From Tessaracoccus sp. (GTDB lineage: Bacteria > Actinomycetota > Actinomycetes > Propionibacteriales > Propionibacteriaceae): a stretch of 64,000 nt of DNA. Under the pieces are notes generated by a model. It was not told the origin of the DNA and searched no databases. It was given only the letters and a program-made list of their open reading frames with translations. This document shows positions 44,970 to 52,880 of the stretch, piece after piece. The translations under genes and the position numbers were made by a program. The stretch lies in contig NZ_JADJNP010000001.1 of the NCBI RefSeq assembly GCF_016714275.1, positions 1,178,001 through 1,242,000 of the forward strand. Direction: 5' to 3'. Positions within the stretch are counted from its first letter, which is position 1. Each line of letters starts with the position of its first letter.

Positions 44970-46224
44970 CCACCTGGGCCTGGATCTGCGTGAGCAGCTC
45001 GGCCGGATCGGTGGTGCCGACCTGGTAGGCCGAGCCCTGTAGCGCCGCCTGCAACACATCCCACTGCGGGTTGCTGACGGGCAGGAACTGGACGATCGAG
45101 AGCGCCTCCAGGAAGCCCTTCTCGTTGTCCGTCGCAGCCTCGGCCTTCGCCTTCTCGATCATCGACGTGGTCACCGGGAGCAGCTTTGTGCCCTTGTACC
45201 AGCCCTCGTACATCGCATCGGAGTACATGAGGTCGAGGAAGGCGCCCGTGGCCTGCTTGCGCGCCGCGTCCTTGTTGTCGAACGCGGCGATGAAGTCGGT
45301 CACGCCTGTGGCCACGCCGTCGCCGCCATCCTTGTCGGGCACGGCCGCGAGCGCCGGCTTGATGCCCTTGGCCTCGGCGTCGGCGACGATCTGGCTGTGG
45401 CCGACGATCATCCCGAGCTTGCCCGCGTGGAACAGGTTCGCGACATCCTGGCGGTTGTCCTCCAGCTTGGGCTGGGTGAGGCCGTCAGTGTGCATCTTCT
45501 GCATCTGGCCGAAGGCCTCGACGGCCTGCGGGGTGTTGGCGTTCAGCTTCTCGCCGTCGACCCAGGTGCCGCCGGCACCCCACAGCCACAGCGACGACTC
45601 GAGCTGGGCCTCCTCGCGGCCGAGCGGCATGCCGTAGCCGACGACGCCGCCGCCGAGTGCGACCAGCTTCTTTGACGCATCCTCGAGCTCGGCCCAGGAC
45701 TTCGGCGGCGCGCCGATCCCCGCCTGCGTGAACAGCTCGGTGTTGTAGATGAGCATGCGGGCGCTCGCGATGTCCGGTGCCGCCCACTGGGTGCCGTCGG
45801 CGCTCTGGCCGTTCTTCAGCAGCGAAGGCTCGATGGCGGCGAGGGTGTCCGCGCTCACGACCTCGTTGATCGGGTAAAGGATTCCGGCCTCGGCCGAGGC
45901 GGCGAACGCGTTGTCGTTGAGGATGTCCGGGTAGTCGTTGGCCTGGATCCGCGCCGCGACCTTGTCGGAGAAGCCGTCCCAGCCCTCGATCTGGATCTCC
46001 ACCTTGACCTTGGGATAGGTCTTGTTGAACTCGGTCTTGATCGCCTCCCAGTCCGCCTGCGAGGAGTCCGCGTAGGACGGGGCGAGGATCTTGATGGTGG
46101 TCTCGAGGTCGCCGGGGCCGACGGTGCCGCCACCCCCACCTCCGCCGTTGTCGCCGCCACAGGCGGTCAGGGCCAGCGCGCCGATCAACGCGGCCGCGCT
46201 CAGCTGGAGTACACGCTTGTACAC
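44956..46224 (-). CDS. Sugar ABC transporter substrate-binding lipoprotein
   Basis: 422 residues. Lipoprotein signal LQLSAAALIGALALTACGG with a Gly-rich linker, then an extracellular solute-binding family-1 domain (ETTIKILAPSYADSSQADWE ... EFNKTYPKVKVEIQIEGWDG). GTG start at 46224 chosen because AAAGGA lies 8 nt upstream. First gene of the operon. The binding-site residues do not allow me to name the sugar; trehalose/maltose-type or glycerol-phosphate receptors share this fold. Confidence 0.92.
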   Translation of the reverse strand: MYKRVLQLSAAALIGALALTACGGDNGGGGGGGTVGPGDLETTIKILAPSYADSSQADWEAIKTEFNKTYPKVKVEIQIEGWDGFSDKVAARIQANDYPDILNDNAFAASAEAGILYPINEVVSADTLAAIEPSLLKNGQSADGTQWAAPDIASARMLIYNTELFTQAGIGAPPKSWAELEDASKKLVALGGGVVGYGMPLGREEAQLESSLWLWGAGGTWVDGEKLNANTPQAVEAFGQMQKMHTDGLTQPKLEDNRQDVANLFHAGKLGMIVGHSQIVADAEAKGIKPALAAVPDKDGGDGVATGVTDFIAAFDNKDAARKQATGAFLDLMYSDAMYEGWYKGTKLLPVTTSMIEKAKAEAATDNEKGFLEALSIVQFLPVSNPQWDVLQAALQGSAYQVGTTDPAELLTQIQAQVDAQG

Positions 46225-46267
46225 GTGGTTTCCTTTCGAATCGGTCAGGCTCACATCGTCGGACCCT

Positions 46268-46310
46268 GATCTCGTGAGATCGATATTAGGAATCGAAAGA
46301 CACCGGGCAA
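46268..46310 (-). promoter_or_regulatory. Promoter and palindromic site of the second sugar operon
   Basis: TTGCCC (46305-46310) and TAATAT (46283-46288) are 16 nt apart on the minus strand. A palindrome GATCTCGTGAGATC (46268-46281) lies at the expected transcript start and may be an operator. No regulator gene is adjacent. Confidence 0.55.
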
Positions 46311-46362
46311 GCGGCCGCGCGCACTCGTGACCAAATAGTTACCACCGCTGAACCGGCGGGCC

Positions 46363-47289
46363 CTAGAAACCGAGACGGTTGAGGTACTTGGCGTCGCGTT
46401 GCCACTCCTTCAGCACCTTGACGTGCAGCTTCAGGTGCACGCGAGTGCCGAGGAGGCGGTTGATCTGCGGGCGCGCCACCGAGCCGATCTCGCGGAGCCG
46501 CTCCCCCTTGTGGCCGATGATGATGCCCTTCTGGGAGTCGCGCTCCACGACGATGGTCGCGAACACGTCGAGCAGCGGCTTGTCCTCCGGGCGCCCTTCG
46601 CGGGGCAGGATCTCGTCGATCATCACGGCGATGGAGTGGGGCAGCTCGTCCCGCACGCCCTCCAGCGCTGCCTCGCGGATCAGCTCCGCGATGAGGGTCT
46701 CCTCCGGCTCGTCGGTGATCTCGCCGTCGGGGTAGTACATCGGGCCGGCAGGCAGGAGGCCGAGCAGCACGTCGCCCACGACGTCGACGTTCTCGCCGCT
46801 CTCCGCCGAACAGGGCACGACGTCGGCCCACTCGATGCCGAGCTCGGTGGCGACCTCGCCGATGTCGACGAGGTGCGACAGCTGGCGCTCCTTGCTGACC
46901 AGGTCGGTCTTGGTGGCCAGCGCGACCAGCTTCGGACGGTTCTGGAGCTTGGCGATCTCCCCAATGATGAACTGGTCACCAGGGCCGATGCGCTGGTCGC
47001 ACGGCAGGCAGACACCCACGACGTCGACCTCGGACCAGGTCTCGTAGACCAGGTCGTTCAGGCGCTGGCCGAGCAGCGTCCGTGGGCGGTGCAGGCCAGG
47101 GGTGTCGATGAGGATGAGCTGGCCGTCCTCGCGGGTCACGATGCCGCGGACCGCGTGCCTCGTGGTCTGCGGCTTGCTCGACGCGATCGCGATCTTCTGT
47201 CCGACCAACGCGTTGGTGAGCGTGGACTTGCCGGCGTTGGGGCGGCCCACGAAGCAGGCGAAGCCCGAGCGGTAGGTGGTCTCAGTCAT
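46363..47289 (-). CDS. era: GTPase Era
   Basis: 308 residues. G1 GRPNAGKST, G3 IDTPGLHRPR, G4 ATKTDLV and a C-terminal KH domain (QKGIIIGHKGERLREIG). Needed for 16S rRNA 3'-end maturation and 30S assembly. It overlaps the upstream CorC-type gene by 8 bp. The order phoH-ybeY-corC-era is a widely conserved ribosome-maturation cluster. Confidence 0.97.
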   Translation of the reverse strand: MTETTYRSGFACFVGRPNAGKSTLTNALVGQKIAIASSKPQTTRHAVRGIVTREDGQLILIDTPGLHRPRTLLGQRLNDLVYETWSEVDVVGVCLPCDQRIGPGDQFIIGEIAKLQNRPKLVALATKTDLVSKERQLSHLVDIGEVATELGIEWADVVPCSAESGENVDVVGDVLLGLLPAGPMYYPDGEITDEPEETLIAELIREAALEGVRDELPHSIAVMIDEILPREGRPEDKPLLDVFATIVVERDSQKGIIIGHKGERLREIGSVARPQINRLLGTRVHLKLHVKVLKEWQRDAKYLNRLGF

Positions 47290-48598
47290 CTTCGGTCTCC
47301 TGCTCCTCGCCGCGTTCGACGGCGAGTTCTTCTGGCGTGAGGCGCCGCGCGAGCACGGTGCCGATCTGGTGCCTGCGGCCGATGGCGCGGTCGGCGATCA
47401 GCTCGATGTCGCCGATCAACGCCCGCGAGCCAGGGATGGGCACCAGGTTGAGTTCCTTGGCCATCAGGCCGCCGACAGTCTCGACGTCGTCGTCATCGAG
47501 CTTGACGTCGAACAACTCCCCGAACTCGTCCAGCGGGAGCCGCGCCGAGACGCGGTACCGGCCCTCCCCCAGCTCGGAGACGGCGGGGGCGTCGTGGTCG
47601 TACTCGTCGACGATCTCGCCGACGATCTCCTCGAGGATGTCCTCGATGGTCGCCAAGCCCGAGGTGCCGCCGAACTCGTCGATCACGATGACCAGGTGCG
47701 AATGGCTGAGCTGCATGTCATGCAGCAGCTCGTTGACGGGCTTCGAGTCGGGGCAGAACGCCGCCGCGCGCATGAGGTCGGCGACCTTCTCCTGGTGCTG
47801 GGCGTCGGGGAAGTCGTAGATCCGCTTCGACACGTCCTTCAAGTACACGACGCCGAGAATGTCGTCGAGGCCTTCCCCGACGACGGGGATGCGGGAGAAG
47901 CCGGAGCGCAGCGCGAGGCTCATCAACTGGCGCAGCGTCTTGTCCTTCGTCACGTAGACCATGTCCGTCCGCGGAACCATGACCTCCTTGACGATGGTGT
48001 CGCCCAGCTCGAAGACGGAGTGCAGCATCTTCGACTCGCCCGCCTCGATCAGCTCATTGGCTTCGGCGATGTCGACGAAGTCGCGGAGTTCGGCCTCGCT
48101 GGCGAACGGGCCGTCTGCATAGCCCTTGCCGGGGGTCAGCGCGTTGCCGAGCAGGATCATCAGCTGGGCGATGGGGCCGAACACGGACGTCACGCCGCTC
48201 ACGACGCTGCCGAGGGCGCGCAGCGTCTCGCCCGGGCGCTGCCGACCGAGCGTGCGCGGTGCGACGCCCCAGAGGATGAACGAGACGACGCACATGATGG
48301 CGATCGCGGTCAGCGCTCGTGCCCAGTCGTGGGCGAAGTGCTGGAACAGCATGATGGTGACGAGCACGATCGAGCTCGTCTCCAGCAGGAGCCGCGTGAA
48401 AAGGACGGCGTTGATCGACGGCGCGGGATCCTGAGCGATCAGCGCGATGCGCTCCGCACCGCGATCGCCGGACTCGACCATGCGCTCCGCGCGGGACTTC
48501 GTCATGATCGACAGCGCGGTCTCCGCCGCCACCAGGAGGGAGGCCCCGACGGCGCACAGCACCGCGAGGATCAGCTGGGTCCAATCAGAGGGGGACAC
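47282..48598 (-). CDS. CNNM/CorC-type transporter-like protein with CBS domains
   Basis: 438 residues. An N-terminal CNNM membrane domain (three helices plus SLLVAAETALSIMTKSRAER) is followed by a CBS pair (VMVPRTDMVYVTKDKTLRQL ... GVVYLKDVSKRI) and a C-terminal CorC/HlyC domain (SHSHLVIVIDEFGGTSGLAT). Relatives are linked to Mg2+/Co2+ efflux or resistance. The GTG start is at 48598. It is part of the phoH-ybeY-era cluster. Confidence 0.9.
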   Translation of the reverse strand: MSPSDWTQLILAVLCAVGASLLVAAETALSIMTKSRAERMVESGDRGAERIALIAQDPAPSINAVLFTRLLLETSSIVLVTIMLFQHFAHDWARALTAIAIMCVVSFILWGVAPRTLGRQRPGETLRALGSVVSGVTSVFGPIAQLMILLGNALTPGKGYADGPFASEAELRDFVDIAEANELIEAGESKMLHSVFELGDTIVKEVMVPRTDMVYVTKDKTLRQLMSLALRSGFSRIPVVGEGLDDILGVVYLKDVSKRIYDFPDAQHQEKVADLMRAAAFCPDSKPVNELLHDMQLSHSHLVIVIDEFGGTSGLATIEDILEEIVGEIVDEYDHDAPAVSELGEGRYRVSARLPLDEFGELFDVKLDDDDVETVGGLMAKELNLVPIPGSRALIGDIELIADRAIGRRHQIGTVLARRLTPEELAVERGEEQETEDD

Positions 48599-48670
48599 AG
48601 GTATCGGTCAACTCGCTCGGCTCGGGGATACGGCTTGGCGGATTCTACCTCAGCGAAGCGATGGCGGCGC

Positions 48671-49126
48671 TCAGCGAGGGCGCGCCAACTCCCAGGCGGC
48701 GATGATCTTGTCGTTCAGGCCGAACATGATCGCCTTCTCGTCGGGCTCCGCGTGATCGTGGCCGAGCAGGTGGAGCAGCCCATGGATGAGCAGGTACTCG
48801 GCCTCGGCGTCGGGTTCGCGGCCGTTCTCCGCAGCCTGGCGGGCCGTCACCGTCGGGCAGAGGACGATGTCGCCCAGCAGGCCGAGCGGCGCCTCCTCGT
48901 CGTCGGCGGGCGCACGGAGCTCGTCCATGGGGAAGCTCATCACGTCGGTCGGCCCGGGGAGGTCCATGAACCGCTCGTGGTAGTCGGCCATGGTGGTCTC
49001 GTCGACGAGCAGGATCGACAGGTCCGCCTGCGGGTGGATGCGCAACTGTTCCAGCGCGAACCGGGCGAGCGAGACCAGGCCGAGCTCGTCGGCCGCGACG
49101 CCGGACTCGTTGTTGATGTCGATCAT
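48671..49126 (-). CDS. ybeY: Endoribonuclease YbeY
   Basis: 151 residues. Zinc site HGLLHLLGHDH near the C-terminus and the conserved MSFPMDE segment. Acts in rRNA maturation and ribosome quality control. Its start overlaps the phoH stop by 4 bp (ATGA). Confidence 0.95.
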   Translation of the reverse strand: MIDINNESGVAADELGLVSLARFALEQLRIHPQADLSILLVDETTMADYHERFMDLPGPTDVMSFPMDELRAPADDEEAPLGLLGDIVLCPTVTARQAAENGREPDAEAEYLLIHGLLHLLGHDHAEPDEKAIMFGLNDKIIAAWELARPR

Positions 49127-50157
49127 CGACGCCCCTTGCGCTCCGTATGGCGGTTCTCCGCGGCGGCAGCCTGGAGGCTCTCGAACTGGTCGTAAGCGGC
49201 GACGATCCGGCCGACGAGGCGATGCCGGACGACGTCGCGCGCCGTCAGCGTGCAGAAGGCGATGTCGTCGAGCCCGTCAAGGACGTGCTGCACCTCGCGG
49301 AGGCCGCTCTTCTGGCCGCCGGGGAGGTCGACCTGGGTGATGTCGCCGGTGACGACGATCTTCGAGTTGAAGCCGAGCCGCGTCAGGAACATCTTCATCT
49401 GCTCCATCGACGTGTTCTGGGCCTCGTCGAGGATGATGAACGCGTCGTTGAGGGTGCGTCCGCGCATGTAGGCCAGAGGCGCGACCTCCACCGTGCCCGA
49501 AGTCAGCAGCTTGGGAACCGAGTCGGCGTCGACCATGTCGTGCAGCGCGTCGTAGAGCGGGCGCAGGTACGGGTCGATCTTGTCGTTCAGCGTGCCGGGC
49601 AGGAACCCGAGCCGCTCCCCCGCCTCGATCGCCGGGCGCGTCAGGATGATGCGGCTGACCTGCTTGGCCTGCAGCGCCTGCACGGCTTTCGCCATGGCGA
49701 GGTACGTCTTGCCGGTGCCCGCGGGCCCGATGCCGAAGACGACGGTGTGCTGGTCGATGGCGTCGACGTAACGCTTCTGGTTCAGCGTCTTCGGCCGCAC
49801 GGTCTTGCCCCGCGCCGACACGATGTTCTGGGTGAGGATCTCCGTCGGCGAGGTGCCGTCGTTGGCCAGTTGGATGACGCGTTCGACCGTCTCGCCGGTG
49901 AGGCCCTGGCCGGTGCGCAGGATGGTGACGAGTTCGGTGAAGACCTCGGCGGCGCGGGCGACCTCGGCCGCGTCCCCGGTAAGGCTGATGCGGCTGCCGC
50001 GGACGTGGATGTCACAGCGGAGCCGGTCCTCGAGGATGCGGAGAAAGTCGTCCCGGGGGCCGAGCAGGTTGACCATGTCGATCGACAGCGGCACAGCGAC
50101 GATGCGCGTCGCGGCCGGCGTGTCAAGGGCGTTGCTGTTCAGGGTTTCCACTCCCAA
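49123..50157 (-). CDS. phoH: PhoH-like ATPase
   Basis: 344 residues. Walker [19 protein letters not shown], Walker [16 protein letters not shown], and [16 protein letters not shown]. The N-terminal part ([18 protein letters not shown] ... [12 protein letters not shown]) is the PhoH N-domain. The start is uncertain: TTG at 50157 or GTG at 50151, with no ATG nearby. Usually co-transcribed with ybeY, as here. Confidence 0.93.
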   Translation of the reverse strand: MGVETLNSNALDTPAATRIVAVPLSIDMVNLLGPRDDFLRILEDRLRCDIHVRGSRISLTGDAAEVARAAEVFTELVTILRTGQGLTGETVERVIQLANDGTSPTEILTQNIVSARGKTVRPKTLNQKRYVDAIDQHTVVFGIGPAGTGKTYLAMAKAVQALQAKQVSRIILTRPAIEAGERLGFLPGTLNDKIDPYLRPLYDALHDMVDADSVPKLLTSGTVEVAPLAYMRGRTLNDAFIILDEAQNTSMEQMKMFLTRLGFNSKIVVTGDITQVDLPGGQKSGLREVQHVLDGLDDIAFCTLTARDVVRHRLVGRIVAAYDQFESLQAAAAENRHTERKGRR

Positions 50158-50223
50158 GAGTCGTGTGATGCGGGCTGGGCCCGTCTGCCGGGCCAGCTTA
50201 CCCCCGGCGCGCGTAGGAGCGCC

Positions 50224-50646
50224 CTACTCGATGATGTCGTCGTCGTCCTCGGTGATGATATGCATCGCGGCTTCCTCGGCGCTGGCGGCGCCGCCGCTGA
50301 TGCCGACGTCGACGCCGAGCGTGTCCTCGCGCCCTGCGCCCTGGACGGCCATGAGTCTGCCGGCGCGCTCGGTGCCTACCTGGCGGTTCTCCTTGTACGG
50401 GTTCCAGTTGTCGTCGTTGGGCGCGCGCTCCGGCTCCTCCTGGTGGACGCGCATCTCGATCGTCTCGCCCTGGCGCATCTCCGCCGGCGTGTTGCCGAAG
50501 CCCATCGCGGGCGACCAGTGATCCGGGGCGATGTAGCCCTCATCCAGGACATCCTGGACGCCGCGGTCGATCAGCGAGTCGGATTGCTGGAGCTGGTCCA
50601 GCTGCTCGGACTCCTCGGGGACTGCCTCATCGAATTGGTCGCTCAT
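50224..50646 (-). CDS. DUF5709-type conserved actinobacterial protein
   Basis: 140 residues, acidic and probably partly disordered. Recognisable block: SLIDRGVQDVLDEGYIAPDH, then WSPAMGFGNTPAEMRQGETI. It ends in an acidic run (EDDDDIIE). I chose the ATG at 50646 (MSDQFDEAV); the frame opens 9 codons earlier. CAGACT lies 6 nt upstream and may be a weak -10. Function unknown. Confidence 0.8.
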   Translation of the reverse strand: MSDQFDEAVPEESEQLDQLQQSDSLIDRGVQDVLDEGYIAPDHWSPAMGFGNTPAEMRQGETIEMRVHQEEPERAPNDDNWNPYKENRQVGTERAGRLMAVQGAGREDTLGVDVGISGGAASAEEAAMHIITEDDDDIIE

Positions 50647-50773
50647 GTAGAGAGTCTGCCACCGAATCGGCATCCCGGGCGGTGATCGGGCCGACTCTCA
50701 TGGAATCGGTGGCGGAAGCGGCGACAGGTCCCAGCCGGTTGCGTCGCTTGTCGGCGGCTCACCGTGACTCTCG

Positions 50774-50779
50774 TACAAT
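50774..50779 (+). promoter_or_regulatory. -10 hexamer of a leaderless promoter
   Basis: TACAAT lies 6 nt before the GTG of the queuosine-precursor transporter gene. No preQ1-like aptamer is evident upstream. Confidence 0.55.
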
Positions 50780-50785
50780 CTCCGG

Positions 50786-51490
50786 GTGACAGCCCTGAAA
50801 CAGCCCTCGTTCGCCCAACGGCCGCCCGGCGTGTACGACCTCGTGGTCGCGCTGTTCTGCGCGCTTCTGCTGATCTCCAACGTCGCGGCGGTGAAGCTGA
50901 TCGCGCTCGGACCGGAGTTCACCGTCGGCGGCTTTCCGTTGCTGCCGTTGATCACCGACGGCGGCGCGTTGCTGTTCCCGCTGACCTACGTCCTCGGCGA
51001 CGTCCTCGCAGAGGTGTACGGGATGCGCGGGGCGCGCCGCGCGATCTTCCTGGGCTTCGTCATCTCCGCGCTGGCATCGCTGACGTTCCTCGCCGTCGGC
51101 GCCCTCCCGCCCGCGGCGGACTGGCCGAACCAGGAGGCGTTCGACGCCGTGCTGGGCTTCGTGCCGCGGATCGTCGCGGCGTCGCTGATCGGCTACCTGG
51201 CGGGCCAGCTGCTGAACGCCTGGGTGCTGGTGAAGCTGAAGGAGCGCGCCCCGGACGGCTTGCTGTGGGCGCGCCTGCTGGGCTCGACGGTCGTCGGCGA
51301 GGCGGCGGACACGACGCTGTTCTGCCTGATCGCCTTCGGCGGCATCATCGGCGGCGGGACGATGGTCAACTACATCCTGGTCGGCTACCTGTGGAAGGTC
51401 TCGGTCGAGGCCATCTGCCTGCCGATCACCTACCGCGTGATCGCCGCCGTCAAGCGCCGCGAGCCCACCTACGCCACCAGCGCCGGTTGA
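50786..51490 (+). CDS. yhhQ: Queuosine precursor transporter (VUT family)
   Basis: 234 residues, six hydrophobic segments. Family motifs LLISNVAAVKLIALGP, LTYVLGDVLAEVYGMRGAR and GSTVVGEAADTTLFCLIAFG. YhhQ-type carriers import queuine/preQ0/preQ1 for tRNA modification. The tgt gene at 57757-58977, which inserts the base, supports this role, though the two are separated by a 6.2-kb segment. GTG start, probably leaderless. Confidence 0.9.
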   Translation: MTALKQPSFAQRPPGVYDLVVALFCALLLISNVAAVKLIALGPEFTVGGFPLLPLITDGGALLFPLTYVLGDVLAEVYGMRGARRAIFLGFVISALASLTFLAVGALPPAADWPNQEAFDAVLGFVPRIVAASLIGYLAGQLLNAWVLVKLKERAPDGLLWARLLGSTVVGEAADTTLFCLIAFGGIIGGGTMVNYILVGYLWKVSVEAICLPITYRVIAAVKRREPTYATSAG

Positions 51491-51501
51491 GCCCGAATCG
51501 G

Positions 51502-51557
51502 CACCTTAGGAGGGAGATGTTTGTTGGTAGACCAACAAACATCTCCCTCCTAAGGTG
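51502..51557. repeat. Long perfect palindrome, copy 1 of 3
   Basis: 27-bp arms with a 2-nt AG centre. The 48-bp core (51506-51553) begins TTAGGAGGGAG and has TGTTGGT/ACCAACA around the centre. It sits between yhhQ and the DUF559-type gene. Core copies are at 52691-52738 and 57683-57730. Confidence 0.9.
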
Positions 51558-51580
51558 ATTCACTCCGGTGGCCGAGCCCT

Positions 51581-52498
51581 TCACGAGGACGGACACCGCC
51601 GACATCGACGCACCCGCCCCATCCACCCCCTGTCGGTGAGCGCGACGGCGACCTGGCGCGCCGCCGTGCACGCCTGCCGAGCGACGGCGTTCCAGCCGTA
51701 GCGCAGGGTCACCGCATTCAGGCGTAGGACATGAGCGTTGTCGCGAAGCATGTCCTTCGACCAGTCGGAGTGGTCCCGCATCCCGTCGAGTTCGACGATG
51801 ATGCCCCACTCGTCGTACATACAGTCCACGCGGCCTTCGACGGTGACCTCCTGTCGCCGCGGGACCGGAAGCCTGTGTGCACTCACGACGTCCCGCTGGA
51901 ACAGCCACTCCAAGCCACTCTCGATCCCGGGGCCTGCGGCGACGCACAACTGCACCATGGCGCCTGAGTGCCGCACTCGACGCCGCTGAGCGAGGGCAGA
52001 GAGAACGCGGTCGGGGGTGGTGAGCCGCCTCGTCAGGGCGCGGGCGACGGCGTCAAGCGCGCCTGTCTCGTCGTTGTCGCGCGCCAGATCCAGCAGGCTG
52101 TCCTCGATCGCCAGACGTGGCGGCGTGCCTCGTCCAGACCGAAGCCCGCGGCGAAACCCGACATTCCAGCTCCCTACCTCGAACGGCCTACGTCTTTCTG
52201 GTGACCACACGACGACGTCGGCAGGCGGATCACGGAGGACCCCGCCGAAATAGGCGGCCGCATCGCCCCCGACGACGCCGTCGGGGCCTGCGATCAGGTG
52301 CCCCGCCCACGCCGCGGCCTCGAAGCTCGACACCCCGGCCAGGTACACGCCGGGTGCCAACCGCGTCCACGCCGCGACAACGCGTCGGCACACCTCGCGG
52401 CTCAGCCCGTCCTCAAGTAGCTGAGTGACGAGGACCACGCCATGCTGTTCCCGGAGCCGTCGCAACGTGGCCTCGGGGAGCGCTCGTTTCGGTCTCAT
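51581..52498 (-). CDS. AbiEi-like N-domain / DUF559-type nuclease-like protein
   Basis: 305 residues. N-terminal winged-helix resembling the AbiEi antitoxin domain (ALPEATLRRLREQHGVVLVT, then RRVVAAWTRLAPGVYLAGV). C-terminal restriction-endonuclease-like (DUF559/Vsr-related) fold: RQEVTVEGRVDCMYDEWGII, VELDGMRDHSDWSKDMLRDN and VTLRYGWNAV. The D, E-x-D and later basic residues are compatible with a metal-dependent nuclease site. No AbiEii toxin gene is next to it. Genes of this type occur in many copies per genome in actinobacteria. Here it stands between two copies of a palindromic repeat. Confidence 0.75.
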   Translation of the reverse strand: MRPKRALPEATLRRLREQHGVVLVTQLLEDGLSREVCRRVVAAWTRLAPGVYLAGVSSFEAAAWAGHLIAGPDGVVGGDAAAYFGGVLRDPPADVVVWSPERRRPFEVGSWNVGFRRGLRSGRGTPPRLAIEDSLLDLARDNDETGALDAVARALTRRLTTPDRVLSALAQRRRVRHSGAMVQLCVAAGPGIESGLEWLFQRDVVSAHRLPVPRRQEVTVEGRVDCMYDEWGIIVELDGMRDHSDWSKDMLRDNAHVLRLNAVTLRYGWNAVARQACTAARQVAVALTDRGWMGRVRRCRRCPSS

Positions 52499-52880
52499 CC
52501 CGCAACGTTGGCAGCGCTGCTACCCCAGGTCACAACACCCGCGAGGACGGACAACACCTAACGCCCTTCGGACAACAAGCTGTGAGTCAACTGTGAAGAC
52601 CAAGGGCCCCGCAAGCCTGGGCCGCAGTGGCAACCGCCAGAATTGGCACGGGTGATCCACCACGAGGGTGCCTCACCAGTCGACCGCGGCTTAGGCGGGA
52701 GTTCCTTGTTGGTCTACCAACAAACCCCTCCCACCAAAGGAAGCGCTGATCTATAGGCCGACACGAGTGGCGACGCCCGAGCGCGTGCTGCTACGGTCCG
52801 GCATAAATGAGCGCACCAATACGACGCTCAGGGTGTGTGACGGCCGGGTGATGCCCGCCGCCATGGGGAGGGACATCTGA
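52499..52880. other. Intergenic region with palindrome copy 2
   Basis: 382 bp without a convincing gene. It contains the 48-bp palindrome at 52691-52738 and the GGAGGGA ribosome site of the following large gene (52866-52872). I see no tRNA or other RNA here. Confidence 0.6.
52691..52738. repeat. Palindrome, copy 2 of 3 (imperfect)
   Basis: 48 bp, begins TTAGGCGGGAG and has TTGTTGGT and ACCAACAA around a 2-nt centre. The right arm carries several mismatches, so this copy appears to be decaying. Confidence 0.75.

Noticed and set aside
50690..50785. preQ1 riboswitch upstream of the queuosine-precursor transporter
   Set aside because: The gap is short, the -10 lies 6 nt before the start codon so there is almost no leader RNA, and no aptamer core is visible.
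51581..52498. AbiE-type toxin-antitoxin or phage-defence locus
   Set aside because: Only the AbiEi-like N-domain is present, fused to a DUF559-type domain; no AbiEii nucleotidyltransferase toxin is adjacent.
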